A stretch of DNA of 64,000 nt from Typhlomys cinereus (lineage: Eukaryota > Chordata > Mammalia > Rodentia > Platacanthomyidae), in assembly GCA_023101885.1 (NCBI GenBank), contig JALPQD010000240.1, positions 1,643,501 through 1,707,500 on the forward strand, read 5' to 3'. The stretch's first letter is position 1. The number at the start of each line of letters is the position of its first letter. Below are positions 34,375 through 46,411 of the stretch, piece by piece. The notes beneath the pieces were generated by a model. It was not told where the DNA came from. It made no database searches and saw nothing but the letters and a program-made list of their open reading frames with translations. Position numbers and translations under genes: made by a program.

Positions 34375-34965
34375 TGACAGAAAGAAAACAAGAAACAAGA
34401 AATGCTGGCGAGAATGACCAGGGAAAAGGTGGGAAGCACATGGTTTAGCTGTTACTGATGTCAGTGAAGAGGATGCTCAAAAAACAGAACTAACACATTG
34501 ACCAGGTATAGAATTGTTGGGTCTACCTCCAAAGATACCAAGGTCAACTCACCCACATTATCCATGCTCATTGTAGCGTGCTAGCCAAGCTATGGAATCA
34601 CATGGGCATCCACCAACAGATGAATGCGTAAAGAAAATGTCTATACAGATCACAGAATTGTATTAAACCACAAGGAAGAATGAAATGATGTCACATTCAG
34701 GATGTGGCTTGAACAGGTGATTATGTAAAGAAATAAAAGACTGTTGCAGTGGAACAAGCTTGAAATGCTACTCTTACATGTGGGACACAAACTTTTGCTA
34801 GAGATATAGAAGGTGAAAAAAATAATGGAGGGGGATAACAAATGGTAATATATGGGATGAATAGGGTCGAAGTAGATTTTATATATAATATATAAATATA
34901 TATGTAATATATGTAAAATATGTAATATGTGTAGCATGATAATTTAAAAAAGATGTAGAAAGGAT
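34375..34965 (+). mobile_element. Old L1 3' end
   Basis: Decayed ORF2 C-terminal stretch (AATTGTTGGGTCTACCTCCA, CATGCTCATTGTAGC, ATGGAATCACATGGGCATCC, GAATGAAATGATGTCACATT) followed by a 3' UTR with GGAGGGGGAT and an A+T-rich end. It is much more diverged than the other plus-strand L1. Confidence 0.6.
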
Positions 34966-35891
34966 CTATTGACAGAAATGTGATCATTTTTCCTAAACAT
35001 GATTACCCTTATATTCTTGTGACTATATTATTCTGAATTTATAGGAATAGCTTCTATTTTATTTTGTATATGATTAAACTTAACAGTACTTCCATAAGGA
35101 ATGTTAGTTGCCATTCCTTCTCTCCTCTCATTAGAAGGCTGCTCCCTAAGTGATGTATTTTCAAAAACAACTTGCAGCTCTTTAATCAGATTCAAGTTCA
35201 TGCTTTAACCTGTTGTTGAGAGGTATGGGATATTTCTAGGGATTTAGTGTTCTGCAGCGGTCCAATGCCCTTATTCTGAGAACCGTGGTAACATTACTCA
35301 CTGAAAACAAAGAAAGGATGCACAGAATAAGTAACTTAATCATCGATGTGAAATACAACATGACACTTGGTACTTATGAAAAATCAGTAAGCAGTTTTTG
35401 AGCAAATTATTTTGTTTCCCCCATTTTACTCCTGTGGACAAAATCATTGCTAGTGTTTATTTCTCAGTGTATCAGACTGTTTATTTACTACATTACATAG
35501 ACAGTAAAGGCAAATATAAAGGTGCTTTACCATGTATGTTCCATTTTGTTTGAGAACAGTAAACATTTGCAATGCTTCAGGCCCCTGGGTAATCTCTTTT
35601 TGTATTACTTGATTCTGTTGCATGATAAATGACAATTGTACCTGCAACAGCATGCCTGTTAACTGCTTAACATACTGTTTTCCTTCCACTGAGTAAAATA
35701 TTGAATGACAAAGTGAAACCTTTACTTCACCTCCTACTTGGACTTTACCCCAACTCTGCACAGATAGTATGCATCTGTGGATATTCAGAATAACACAGTC
35801 ACAAGAATATAAGGGTAATCATGTTTGGTTAAGATGATCACATTTCTGTCATAGATCTTTTCTACCTTTTTTTTAAATTAGCATGCTGCAT
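34928..35891. repeat. Inverted repeats of about 110 bp flanking about 745 bp
   Basis: The left arm (about 34928-35038) and right arm (about 35783-35891) are reverse complements with few differences, including a perfect 30-bp core (34995-35024 with 35797-35826) and a second perfect block (ACAGAAATGTGATCAT). The left arm overlaps the A-rich end of an old L1. The middle holds a 103-codon minus-strand open frame (35450-35761) with no domain I recognise. It could be a foldback or non-autonomous DNA element, or an inverted duplication. No target-site duplication identified. Confidence 0.75.
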
Positions 35892-36504
35892 AGGATAGTA
35901 TGTAACCAACTTAGAAAAAAAAAAGATAATTTTGGAAGAGTAAGCAGCTAGAACTTAGAAATATGAGACAAGCTTGGTGGAAGCTGCATTCAGTCCACCT
36001 GAACCCCCAGTAGAACACAGAACCTTAGCGCCCTGTGGACATAGCTCCAGGGCTCATGGATGGGACCATACAGGTGACAAATCTGCAACCTCATCATTCC
36101 TCTGGTCCAACTGTCATCTCATGGTGCAAGGGATCCAGGGATTCACTGAACAAGAGAGGAGAGGGGAGGGGGGAGAGAGAGAACTTGGAACATGGCTCTG
36201 CATCTATGCTGAAACCATGGGCCTGAAGCTGTACAGACAGTAGAGAAAGCGACAGACACATGGCAAGGGACTCTGAGACGACAGATTTCTGGCATCTTCA
36301 CCCAGAGCATCAAAGAGAGGAGCTTTCTTTATGTACCACAAGAAGCTTGTGATTTGGGACAGAATTGCTGCGGTGTGGTGATGGACAGAATTCAGAGAAG
36401 CATGAGGAGATACCCTTCCTCCAACCAGAAGGAAAGATTGAGAGCATATTAATACTTTTTTTATCTCATCTTACTGCTTATCTGTGTTTATATGTTATAA
36501 AAAA
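35892..36504. other. Unassigned sequence
   Basis: No gene, RNA or repeat family recognised. Confidence 0.45.
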
Positions 36505-36848
36505 TTTTTTCATGTGTATGTGTGGGGTATACATGCATGTCCGCTGACGTGTGTGGATGCACAGTGTATGTGGCATATTCAGAACCTGGAGAAGCCAAAG
36601 ATTCACACTGGAAATAATGTTTGATCACCATTCCATTTTATTCTTTTTGAGACAGGCTCTGTAAATCAAACTCAATGCTCTCTGATAGGACTAGTGATGG
36701 TTAGATAGCTTGTTCTGTGGGTTCCTGGACTCTACCCTCCAAGGCTTGCCATTTCTACCCAACATTTCATGTGGGATCTGGATGGTCAAATGCTGATCCT
36801 TTTGCTTGCATAATAACCACTTCAACTACTGGGTCATATTCCCATATT
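36505..36848 (-). mobile_element. B4-like composite SINE (B1-like part plus tRNA-like head)
   Basis: Antisense order: a TG-rich tail, then CCTGGAGAAGCCAAAGATTC, TTTTTGAGACAGGCTCTGTA (B1/7SL-like), TCCAAGGCTTGCCATTTCTA, ATGTGGGATCTGGATGGTCA, and a head remnant CAACTACTGGGTCATATTCC. The presence of both parts fits the B4 family. Confidence 0.7.
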
Positions 36849-37149
36849 CTCTATTTGTATAATTTTGAGTCATTACATTTTATTTTTGTTTAATTTTAAA
36901 GTTATGTATCTATTTTTCCCTCTGTTCATTTGTGTACCTTGAGTTTTGACTTGATGCATTATAACTTGAATCTTTTTGGAAAAGACTCGTATCTATCCTT
37001 CTTTTCTCTTTTTTTCTAGCATACAGCATTCTCTCTTACCACCTCTCTGCCATGTACTTTCCTCATTTTTTTCTCATGTTTTCTACTCCTTCTTGTCTCA
37101 TGCCCTTTCCACTTCCCTGTTTTAATAATTGATAATCTTAGCCTTCAAA

Positions 37150-38189
37150 ACTAACCCCCCAACAAAAAACATATGAAAACTGAACGTTCCACCAAACAAA
37201 GCTGTAGTGCTCATCTCCGTCTCACAGGGGCCCATGTGAAAAACTCATATTTACTGCCAACATTTGGCTGCTGTTAAACTATCATAGTTGTTATCACAAT
37301 CGGATTACCACCAAAACATAAATCCAAGTGGAGACAACTCTCCAGGACTCACATTAAATGGAATAAACAAAACCAGTGGGGAAATGGAAAAAAAACTATA
37401 AAGCATAAGGCACATGTTCACCAGCAGATGCACAAACCCAGCAAAGAAACTCGAAAATTATGAGACAGCCTCCCAGTGCCAGATAACAAGGATGATGAGA
37501 TTACTGAATGCCAGAAAAATATTTCAGATTCCTGCTTTTAAAAAGGATCAAAAACTAAATAAAAAGATAAAGAATTATCTAGAAATCTCAAAAGTGAAAT
37601 TATAAAATCAATTCAAGACTTGACAAGGATGTCACAGAATTGAATGAGTCATAACTTGGAGGAAAAATTTTGAAACATGACAAAAATATTCAGTAAGGTG
37701 ACCAAGATGCTAACACACATCAAAATGGAAATTTTGGGAATGAAAGAGTCAATTAATAAAATAAAATGCATATCAGAAAGCACCATGAATAGAAAAGATT
37801 AAACAAAAGAACAAATTTCAGGAATAGAGGGCCAGGCAAGGCAATAATACATAGACACATATAAAGAAAAAACTTAGTAAAGTGAATGAAACTTTCAACG
37901 AGTCAAAGGAGAGAAGGAGCTGTGATTAAATTAAATGGCATAGACAGCAAAGTCAATGAAATTATTTCTGAGAATTTTCCAAAACTAAAGAAATAGACAT
38001 CCAAACACAGGAAGCATTTAGATGCCCATATCCATAACCAAAGAAGTGCCACCCCATGACATATCAATGAAAACATAAAATAAAACCAAAGAATAATATT
38101 AACCGTTGTAAGCAAGATGCATTAACTCATATGCAGATAGAGAAAGATCAAAATACCATTGATCTGTTTCTGTAATTCTAAAAGGTAGG
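37150..38189 (+). mobile_element. Old L1, ORF1 region (left part)
   Basis: Plus-strand A-rich sequence that fits a decayed L1 5' end and ORF1. The clearest part (about 37960-38070) reads like the RRM-like domain start, with ENFPKLKK followed by codons resembling an IDIQTQEAF/ITKEVPPHDI pattern. The element is broken at 38190 by an LTR and appears to resume at 38538. Confidence 0.6.
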
Positions 38190-38537
38190 TGTTTTAGTTA
38201 TTTTTCCTGTTGCTATGCTAAAATGCTTTGGCGAAAACAATTGAAGGAAAAAAGCTGTTATTCTGGCTTCCAGTTCAAACTACAGCTCATCATATTACGG
38301 AGGCACAGGCAGCGTGTGTGCTGCATCTGGTTATATAGTGTCCATAGTCAAGAAGCAATCGATTCTTTCCATTTACACAGTTCAGGATCCTAATTAGGAA
38401 ATAGTGCCACCCATAGTAGGTGGGTATCCCCACCTCAATTAACTTAGTGATTATAATGCCCCAGAGGCATACTTAAAGGTCTGTCTCCCAGATGACTCTT
38501 AATTTTGTCAAGTTGATATTTAACATTAATCTTCGCA
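38190..38537 (-). mobile_element. MaLR-type solo LTR
   Basis: 348 bp starting TG and ending CA. Read on the minus strand it opens with TATCAACTTGACAAAATTAA, passes CTCTGGGGCATTATAATC and TTGAGGTGGGGATACCCACC, and ends with a CAACAGGAAAAATAACTAAA segment. This is the order of rodent MaLR (ORR1/MT-type) LTRs. It sits inside the old L1; the flanks TAGG and CAGG may be a decayed short target duplication. Confidence 0.68.
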
Positions 38538-38995
38538 CCAGGAAAGCATGGAACGGTATATTTTAAACCTTAAAGTAAAAAAAAAAAATTATCAAACAAC
38601 TTTACTATAACCCGCTCAGCAAAATTAAGTATTAAATTAGATGAAGAAATGATACTTGCAGGCAAATACAGGTTATGATAATTCATGACAAATTAAGACA
38701 CTAATTGAGAAAATTCCATCATAGACAAGTACTGCATGTTGTTTCTCATATGTGTATTTTTGTGAATGCATATTTATGTGGTGGTGAATGTGTGCAGAGG
38801 TCAGGAAATTGAGAAGAAGTCCATGAGTCCAGAAAGAAAGAGGTTTTAATGAAGGCCTTTGGGAAAGGGAATGGAACACATGTGACATGAAAATGGAAGG
38901 AAAGGGGACCATGGGTGTGGGGGAGACTTGACCATGTTTGTGTATGAAAATTTACTTTGTATGATAACTAAAATATGATTTTTTAAAAAAGTACT
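38538..38995 (+). mobile_element. Old L1, continuation after the LTR
   Basis: The first part (about 38555-38680) looks like the ORF1 C-terminal segment (TACTATAACCCGCTCAGCAA). The last part (about 38860-38995) has the GGAAAGGGGACC-type purine-rich 3' UTR and an A-rich end. The middle may include other repeat debris. Confidence 0.45.
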
Positions 38996-39886
38996 TCTAA
39001 AAAGGAACCACAGACTTCTCCCATAATTTAAATTATTTATCAGCTTTAAAAAAAAGTTTTCAGGAGCTTTTTGTAAAGCAAACTGTGACTTTGTTCACTG
39101 AGGTTAGACATATAATAGCCTAAGAAATGTGTTGAAATCTGTCCGAATGATGAGGTGAAATAAAACTTCCACTTGAAGCAGTTTTGTGAAACAACAAAAA
39201 GAAATTAAAGTGGCAGAAATGTTGTCTCGCCAGCACTGAGTCTTGAGTCCCTTTGCCTAATGCTCAGTTGCTCATTTAAAAAAAAAGAAATCTGTGATAT
39301 TCATAAAGATCGTTCTCTGTATTTCCACACAGGAAAACAACTTTCTACTATTATCAGTTTTGTGGATGTTTTTAAATAAGAATTTGAATTCTACGGTTAT
39401 CCATACACAGATACTTTGCCTGAAAATTTTTGCCTCAAATAACAGAAATTTGAAGGAAAATAAATTGAATTACAAAATACTATATTAATTGAGATAACCA
39501 AGGCTTATAAAGACAAATGCTTTAAGTTCTATCTCGTATGTGTGTTTTTGTGTATTTATCCTAGCATCTGAAATAAAAGTTCCAATAGATGGTTTACTAG
39601 TTGCCGTTATTCACAGTGGATCTTACAGAGGTGGCTCTGGTGGCAGCATGGAGGAAGTGTATGTACAAATTAAAATTTCCTGAAAATGGCTACACTGACA
39701 GCTCTTTTCAGCAACCCAAGTGGGGTCAACTCCTGAATTCTCCCTCCACTGCCTCTCCCATTGTGCCCTTTCAGAGGCCATAGGTCTGAAGTGCTTATTC
39801 TGTAGGCTTCTCCACCACCACCACATTTGTTGCTGTTTGTCTCATTTCTTCCTCTGAAAAGGGGCACTTTTCTATTGTAGTCATGG

Positions 39887-39929
<43 letters not shown>

Positions 39930-41019
39930 GTTATATTCTGAAAAGAACCAGCTGCGGCTGGTAGGCAGTGGGAAGATCATCATAGATCATCATGTTCATC
40001 CTGAAGACTTGAGATACATGGCCTTGCTGTCTGTGTCTGCACGTCTGAAGACTCATTGGGCTGGTCAAAAAAATACTTTAACACCAAGGCAAACACTTCC
40101 GTTTCTCAAGTCTGACACCTGCATGTGCACCAACAGCTGATACGAGATGCACTGGCTATAAGAGTCTGCATTCCGAGCTGGCAGGTTGGAATCCTCACTA
40201 GCATCTTTGTAAGAGTTACAAATTATTTGTTGCAAAATGGAGCACTATACTTTCACAAAATTCAGAATAACAGCAGATCTGGTACCAAACCTATCGAATG
40301 CTAATTGTTTCACTGAAGTACCTTACCAACCCACAAGTTACCTCTCATCAGTGTGCTTAATCCCTGAGTAGCTGCTATTTCCTAAAGGTCAGGAAATCTC
40401 TCTTCTCACCTCTCACTGTTTGACTCTCTGGGGCACACTGCAGGGAAGTGTAATTCCAAATGGAGTGGAAATTCGCTCAGTCAATGAAGTCTTGCCATAA
40501 ATATTCATGGTAAAACTTTTGAAAAAAGTTAAGAAATGGGTCTAACTAAATCACATTCCCTTCTAGAGGCAAGTGAGATAAGTTTCCACAGCATGCTTGG
40601 ATCTGCCTCCAATGGCCTTCCTTCATAAGAACTGTGTTTGTGAAGCAGACACACCACGTCGTGCTGCCAAAGTCATGAGCAAAAACACTGGGGCAGCTAA
40701 GCTGTGAACGCCCATGGCAGCTTGCTCCTTCTCTAAAAAGAAATAATTTTAAGATTTAATTATGTTTCAACACAGACGGATATATCTCAATTTACATAAA
40801 ATTACTTGGACTTTTAGCATTTGTCATATACTATGAATTCTTCTAAATTATTACCCAAACTGACTAAATAACATTTAATCATTCTGTTGGATTCTTTAAA
40901 TTAAAACTTGTGTAAGTTGATACTCCTATTCCTTTTCATTGAAGATGAGTCTGTCTCTCTTTTTCTCTCTCTTTCTACATATATGGGGGAAAGTGCTGTT
41001 GTATGTTTCATTATAAATG
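38996..41019. other. Unassigned sequence, about 2 kb
   Basis: No gene or named repeat recognised, apart from a (TC)19 tract at 39889-39926. Confidence 0.5.
39889..39926. repeat. (TC)19 microsatellite
   Basis: 38 bp of uninterrupted TC units. Confidence 0.96.
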
Positions 41020-41364
41020 GCAATTATGAAGAGATGGCTCAATGGATAAAGTACTTTTGCTATGTGAGCATGAGTTCTTGAGTTCAGATCCCAAGTACAC
41101 ACATTAACTGGGTCCTGAAAATGTCTGTAATTCTAGCAATGGGAGACAGAGACGGACAGATCATGTGATTCGCTTATTGACTAGTCCAGCTAAAATGATG
41201 AACAGGAAGGCTCCTTGAGGGAACCCGTCCTAAAACCTGAGGTGGATGTGATAGAAGACACTTAACATTGACTGTGGCCTTCACATGCACAAGCAACTGA
41301 GTACACATAGATAAACACTACACACACACACACACACACTACACACACACACACACACACACAC
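41020..41364 (+). mobile_element. B4-like composite SINE
   Basis: Head GAAGAGATGGCTCAATGGAT and TTGAGTTCAGATCCCAAGTA, then a B1-like part (GTCTGTAATTCTAGCAATGG and the purine-rich GAGACAGAGACGGACAG). Toward the 3' side come GACACTTAACATTGACTGTG, GGCCTTCACATGCACAAGCA and a CA run (41319-41364). Confidence 0.68.
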
Positions 41365-42559
41365 CACTCACATACCACACAGGGATGCACACACATACAC
41401 ATCATGCACATACATGTATGCATGCATTTACAAATAATACACATGCTCAAACCCATAGAAACACACGTATGCACCATTAATATACTCTAAAAAAGTGCCA
41501 ATTACTCTTTAGTAGTAATGAATGACTTTTGCCTTTGTCACAACACTAGAGTTTTATACATTTTCACCCAAAGATATTCTTGAAATGTTCTCTAAATGCA
41601 ATTATATAAAAGGAATAAATTGTAATTTTCTGCAGCACAGTAGCATGGTAATAGCTCATTAAATTCCATTTTATAAAGTAGTAGAAAAGAGAAGTTAAAA
41701 GGTTACAAGCACAAAACAATATTAAATCTTTAAGGAGATTAACATTACCCATGCATATGTATAATTATTATGTGTTGGTTATAAAAGGGAAGAGAAAGAC
41801 AGAGGGAGAATTATTTGACCTTTGACATTCAAGTAGCAAAAACCCCCTGACTCTACCTAAGAAGCCCTTTCACAAATGAAGCTCTTTGTGTTACTTTCCA
41901 AGCCCTGGGGAGACTAGCAAGTCTTCTCTTGAGAGTCATTCACTAGGAAAGGTCTCAACAAAAGCTTGAAATTTTGGGACTTCTTCATTGTTCAGTCCCC
42001 ACACAGTACTGGTAATCATGTCTTGTGGTTATGCGACATAGGATTTGCTCAAAAAACTTACCTGTCTGCATCAGTAAAATTCAAAATAAGGCAGAATTTA
42101 TTCATTCTATACACATAAAATATTCAAGACAAGTTGGTTTTCATTTTGCCTTGATTTTCATTCACTGGTTTCTATGCTTTACTAGTGAATAATAAGAATT
42201 CAAAGATTGGATAGAAACATTGAAATCTTGACTTCTACATAGAGGTAAGTACTCTGGTGGTCTTCCTGCTCCTGGGGGCCCTTTTGTGGTAGCGTTTTTT
42301 CTGTAGTTTAAACATCAATTATTTTGGAAGAAAATGGGAATCTAGAAGGCCTACCTCAGTGTAAGCTGCCAGCTACAGAAAGGACAATAGTGTCTTCTCA
42401 ATTGTGATAGTCACATGCATAATTACAAATAACATGGAAAAATACACTTGATTTCTTTCTGGAGAGTTCTAGCTCTTGACAGTGAGAGGTTAATTAAATC
42501 TTTATCCTCTGGTGTCAAAATGTATGCTTACAGTGGAAACCTTTGGGTCTAAAGCTGGA
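41365..42559. other. Unassigned sequence
   Basis: A degraded CA-rich lead-in at 41365-41480, then A+T-rich sequence without recognisable features. Confidence 0.45.
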
Positions 42560-42840
42560 TGAGTGAAGGGAGATAGACATACAAGTGGGATGGCCTGAAC
42601 AGAGGTAACTTGATATACTATGGAGGCCTGAGCATCCAAGGAGTAGACAGGGCAGAGTGAACCTCGGGGTCCAGAGAAGCACGCAGGTGGGAGAAGCACA
42701 GTGTGGAAGGAAGTAGGAGAGAATGGTGAACGGAAGGGAGAGGATGCAGAGGAGAGAAGAGGGAGGGAAGCTGGAATGAATACTTAACATGCTTGTAAAA
42801 GTAGAAAAATAAATGAAAAAAAACCACAAAATGTAAAGAA
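42560..42840 (+). mobile_element. Possible L1 3' UTR fragment
   Basis: Purine-rich sequence (GGAAGTAGGAGAGAATGG, GGGAGAGGATGCAGAGGAGA, then a piece ending GAAAAATAAATGAAAAAAAA) resembles the 3' end of plus-strand L1s here. The call rests on composition and order. Confidence 0.4.
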
Positions 42841-43916
42841 AGTAGAGGGATACAGTTCAGGAGTGTCCTGTGATGCACCGCCCTGGCATCATTTCATGGT
42901 TGGTCACAGCAACACCATGGTCAATACTGCCCTTGGAATATTTTGCCGCATGACCTTAGCCCAGCACTATGCCTCCTCTAGGACTCAGCTACTGGCAAAT
43001 ATGTAATGACAGCTTGGAAAATGACCCCTTTCTGTCTTAGAACACATTTTTTTCAGTGGTCAGTAATGAAGTTCCTTCTTTGGGATGTGCTCCCCCCCCC
43101 ATTAAAAGTCATAGTCCTTATCACATTGTCTGTAGCATGCACGGACAAGTCTCAGGTAGATACCTGCCTTTGGAAGTCCTGTAGGTGATGTCTATCCTGA
43201 CATAAACTGTTTTAAGGTGGGTTTGCTGAATCATGAATATACTGTTCCAAAGGCAAACCCAAATGCAAAGTTTTTCTTTCCTGTAGACGATTTTCCAGGG
43301 ATTTCCAAGAATAGCCATTTCATAGTTCAGCTGTGAAATAATGTCTTCAGATCCCCATCCAGGGATCTTGAACCAGAACTAAAAGAAAATAGGAAAAGAT
43401 ACCATTTGTTCTTATAGCTTTCAGTGGGATTTTACAAGGTTTGTGATTATTTTAATAATCATTCTACCAACATGATTAGCCCATAAAAATGTGAGAACAT
43501 GAAAGGTAATGTTAGTTTTCCTCAGACACATTGTCCAGTCCTCCCTTCCTCCAGCATCTGATTTCATGGATGAGATGATGTCATCATTTACGATGTCAAG
43601 TCAAGTAGTGAGAGGCCAAGACACACGGATGCTTTAATTGATGTTAGACTGGCTAGCAAAAATGGGTCAAATGTCACTCCTGTGACATAGACTGGCAGTT
43701 ATGATTATATAATATCAATTATTCTTTAGAAAACTCCATTAGATCAGCTAGACTGAACCAATTTAGTTCAAATATGTTCATACTTTTTCCCTTGCTCTTC
43801 ATCTAGTTATAATAATTAGGAGTCAAATACACTTCAGATGTAGTTTAGACTTTCATAATGTTCTCACTGTACATATAATAGGAGTCGTGCATGGCCTTTG
43901 TATTACAGGAAGAGAA
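42841..43916. other. Unassigned sequence
   Basis: No gene or named repeat seen. The 16-mer CATGAATATACTGTTC at 43232-43247 recurs at 44821-44836. Confidence 0.45.
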
Positions 43917-43977
43917 ACAAGAAAAGTCTGCACTGACCTTCCAGAAAAGAGGCCGCTCCTGGAATTACTTCACCACC
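43917..43977. repeat. 61-bp duplicated segment, copy 1
   Basis: Identical to 44749-44809. It starts ACAAGAAAAGTCTGCACTGA and ends TTACTTCACCACC. It is not part of a repeat family I recognise. Confidence 0.9.
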
Positions 43978-44748
43978 TCTTCTCCTCCCCACAGAACTCC
44001 TCTGACGACCTTAACTGCTGTGATTTAAGCCATAGGTTGCATTGTAAGAGGTATTTAAAAAATACATTTCTGATCTTTATTTCTGTCTCTGTGTTATCCA
44101 CTATGTTCTTTGAAAATAACCCAAGTTTCTAAGCATTCTTGTCCCTAACCATTCCTTTTCTTCACAAAGTAGAAATCAGAAGGGAAGATATTCTTCTTCA
44201 GTTCTTTCTCCTTCACCTAGGAAGAGGTTTTAGAAATATGGGAAGTTAACTAGAACATGAGAACTCAAAAATCCCTGAACTAAAAAAGAATCAGGAATCC
44301 AGGAATCATCATAGCTACCATATATTAGAGTTAGTCTGTCCAGATTCTCTGCTGAACTTTTATAGGGGTTACCTAATTTATTTTCATTAGCAAACTGAGC
44401 TTGGAGTATGATTAGCAGCATTTTATGAATGGGGAAAATCTGTCATGCACTAGTTCTTTAGGTGAGGTATCTTCAGGAGTATATAAGTGATGAAGAGGGC
44501 AAGATGGCAAAACTGGGGCAAAGAGAGACTAGGCATTTGTGCATGTGTGTTTATGTGTAGGTGTGTGCTTGCGAATACATCTTACATGCATGTCTAGAGT
44601 TGGGTGTGTGTTCATTCTTATATGTGTGGACATATGCATGTGTGTGTGCCTATGTTCAGGGAATGGGTGGTATGATGGGAAAATGTGGAATAGGACTGGC
44701 ATTACTATTAGTGCAAACCCCAGACTTGGGAGATTTCTGGGAGGAGGC
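43978..44748. other. Unassigned sequence between the 61-bp copies
   Basis: No gene seen. A TG-rich stretch lies at about 44535-44660. Confidence 0.45.
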
Positions 44749-44809
44749 ACAAGAAAAGTCTGCACTGACCTTCCAGAAAAGAGGCCGCTCCTGGAATTAC
44801 TTCACCACC
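44749..44809. repeat. 61-bp duplicated segment, copy 2
   Basis: Exact copy of 43917-43977 in the same orientation, 832 bp away. It is followed 11 bases later by a second exact repeat (44821-44836) whose other copy is at 43232-43247. Confidence 0.9.
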
Positions 44810-46079
44810 CTCTTTGCCACCATGAATATACTGTTCTTTGCCCATCTTTTATTCTCACTTCCACCCTCACTCCCAAGTCAGATGATTCCCCCATTTGCAA
44901 GATTCCTCCACAATACTGAGCAGACAATATGCTTCGGGGACTGCTTCTCCTGTTTAGATTTCTGACGTGTGTGTGTGTGTGTACTGCAAACACTCAACTC
45001 TGGAGATGAGCAAGTCAATTGGAATCAAAGGAATGTTAAGACATTAACCTTGCAAAATGTTCTGGAACTGTGTAAGCTCTAATGTTCCTTCAGGATCTCT
45101 CAAACTATACCACCAACAGAAATTGATCAAAACGTTTCTTTGCAAATAATGCAAAGACACTACCTTTTTTTTCTTGGCAGTCTTTGGGTCTGTATGAACA
45201 TTCCTTATGGGAAGTTACAACACTTGTGATAAATGCTGTCTCTCTAAGTCTCAGTTCCTTTTCCTTTTTCCACTTCCCTTTCCTCTTAGTTAATGGCCAA
45301 AACCAAACTATTTCTTTTCAAATATAAGGGAAAGAGCAAATGTTTCCTCCAACTTTGGAGTTTCCATTATGGCTCCAATTCAAAAGAAAGATGAAGACTC
45401 CAGAAGAGGCAGGGCATATGATACTCATGCACTTGGAAGCACTTTGTATAAACTTACCATTTCACAACAGCTCTGTAAGAGGATGCCACAGAACAGAGCA
45501 ACCAGTTCCCCTCCACATCTTTGTGTGGGCTTCCCTTTGTGTTTCACTCTGGTTCTTGGGATTTACATTCCTAATTAAACGACTTACGCATGGCATTGTT
45601 TCCTCAGATGTTGCTTATGGGATTCAATTTAAGATACTTTTAAAGTTGTAGCACTTCAAAACAAATGAATAAAATGTCTTACTAGGCACAAGATGCAAGT
45701 TGAGGGTGTGATTCAAATGATGCTATCCATTCAGACACTGGAACATTCACTGAGTCCGTGTACTGTTCTATCACAATAATTAATTGGTTCTTTAAATTCC
45801 AGTTATGTAAAATGAAGACAATAATGGCAATAACCAAAACATTTAAATGAGGTTCATGAGAATAATGACATTTTATGTGCATGTTTATGCATGTTCATTT
45901 CTTTTGGGCAGAGTTCTCAGAGCATGTTATCTGACCCAGACTGTAACTCAAGGCAACAAACTGCTCTTGCCCCGGGGTAACTGGCGGTCTTCCATTCTCT
46001 GCTCATGCTACAGGAAGTGTTGCGCATCTTCCCCACCTTGAAGGACTCTCTCCATAAGACCACTCTGGGAGCAGCTGAT
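44810..46079. other. Unassigned sequence
   Basis: Nothing recognisable beyond the short dispersed repeats noted. Open frames such as 45340-45651 have no identifiable domain. Confidence 0.45.
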
Positions 46080-46097
46080 AGAAGAGGAAGGTTTGGG

Positions 46098-46393
46098 GGG
46101 CTGGAGAGGTGGCTCAGGGGTTAAGCCTCCGCCTTGCAGGCGGAAGGTCCTGAGTTCGGATTCCAGATCCCACGTATAGACGCCAGGCGGAAGCGGGGGT
46201 GGCCTGCGTTTCCGGTCCTGGTGGGCGGAGCCTGTGAATCCCGGGGCAGGAGGAGGTGGAGGCGTCCATGGTGGTTCGCGAATTCGTCCGTGGTTCTACA
46301 CACACACACACACACACACACGCACATGCGCACAGTTGAATAAATAATAATAAAAAAATTTTTTAAAAGTTTAAAAAAAAAAAAAAAAAAAAA
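46098..46393 (+). mobile_element. B2-superfamily SINE, youngest-looking copy (subfamily B)
   Basis: Complete copy with a tRNA-like head (A-box-like TGGCTCAGGGG at 46110-46120, B-box-like GTTCGGATTCC at 46154-46164), the body with GTGGCCTGCGTTTCCGGTCC and GGCGTCCATGGTGGTTCGCG, a CA run, AATAAA (46339-46344), a T6 terminator (46359-46364) and an A22 tail. It is flanked by a perfect 18-bp target-site duplication AGAAGAGGAAGGTTTGGG (46080-46097, 46394-46411). AATAAA plus a pol III terminator puts it in the T+ SINE class, as for B2. Confidence 0.96.
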
Positions 46394-46411
46394 AGAAGAG
46401 GAAGGTTTGGG

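Noticed and set aside
35450..35761. 103-codon minus-strand open frame as a gene
   Set aside because: No domain, no conserved motif, no splice or promoter context. It lies within an inverted-repeat structure, so I list it only as part of that.
44539..44965. Overlapping frames with shared TRKVCTDLPEKRPLLELLHH peptide at 43917 and 44749 as a duplicated exon
   Set aside because: The shared peptide comes from the 61-bp DNA duplication. Frames outside it do not match each other, and no exon boundaries fit both copies.
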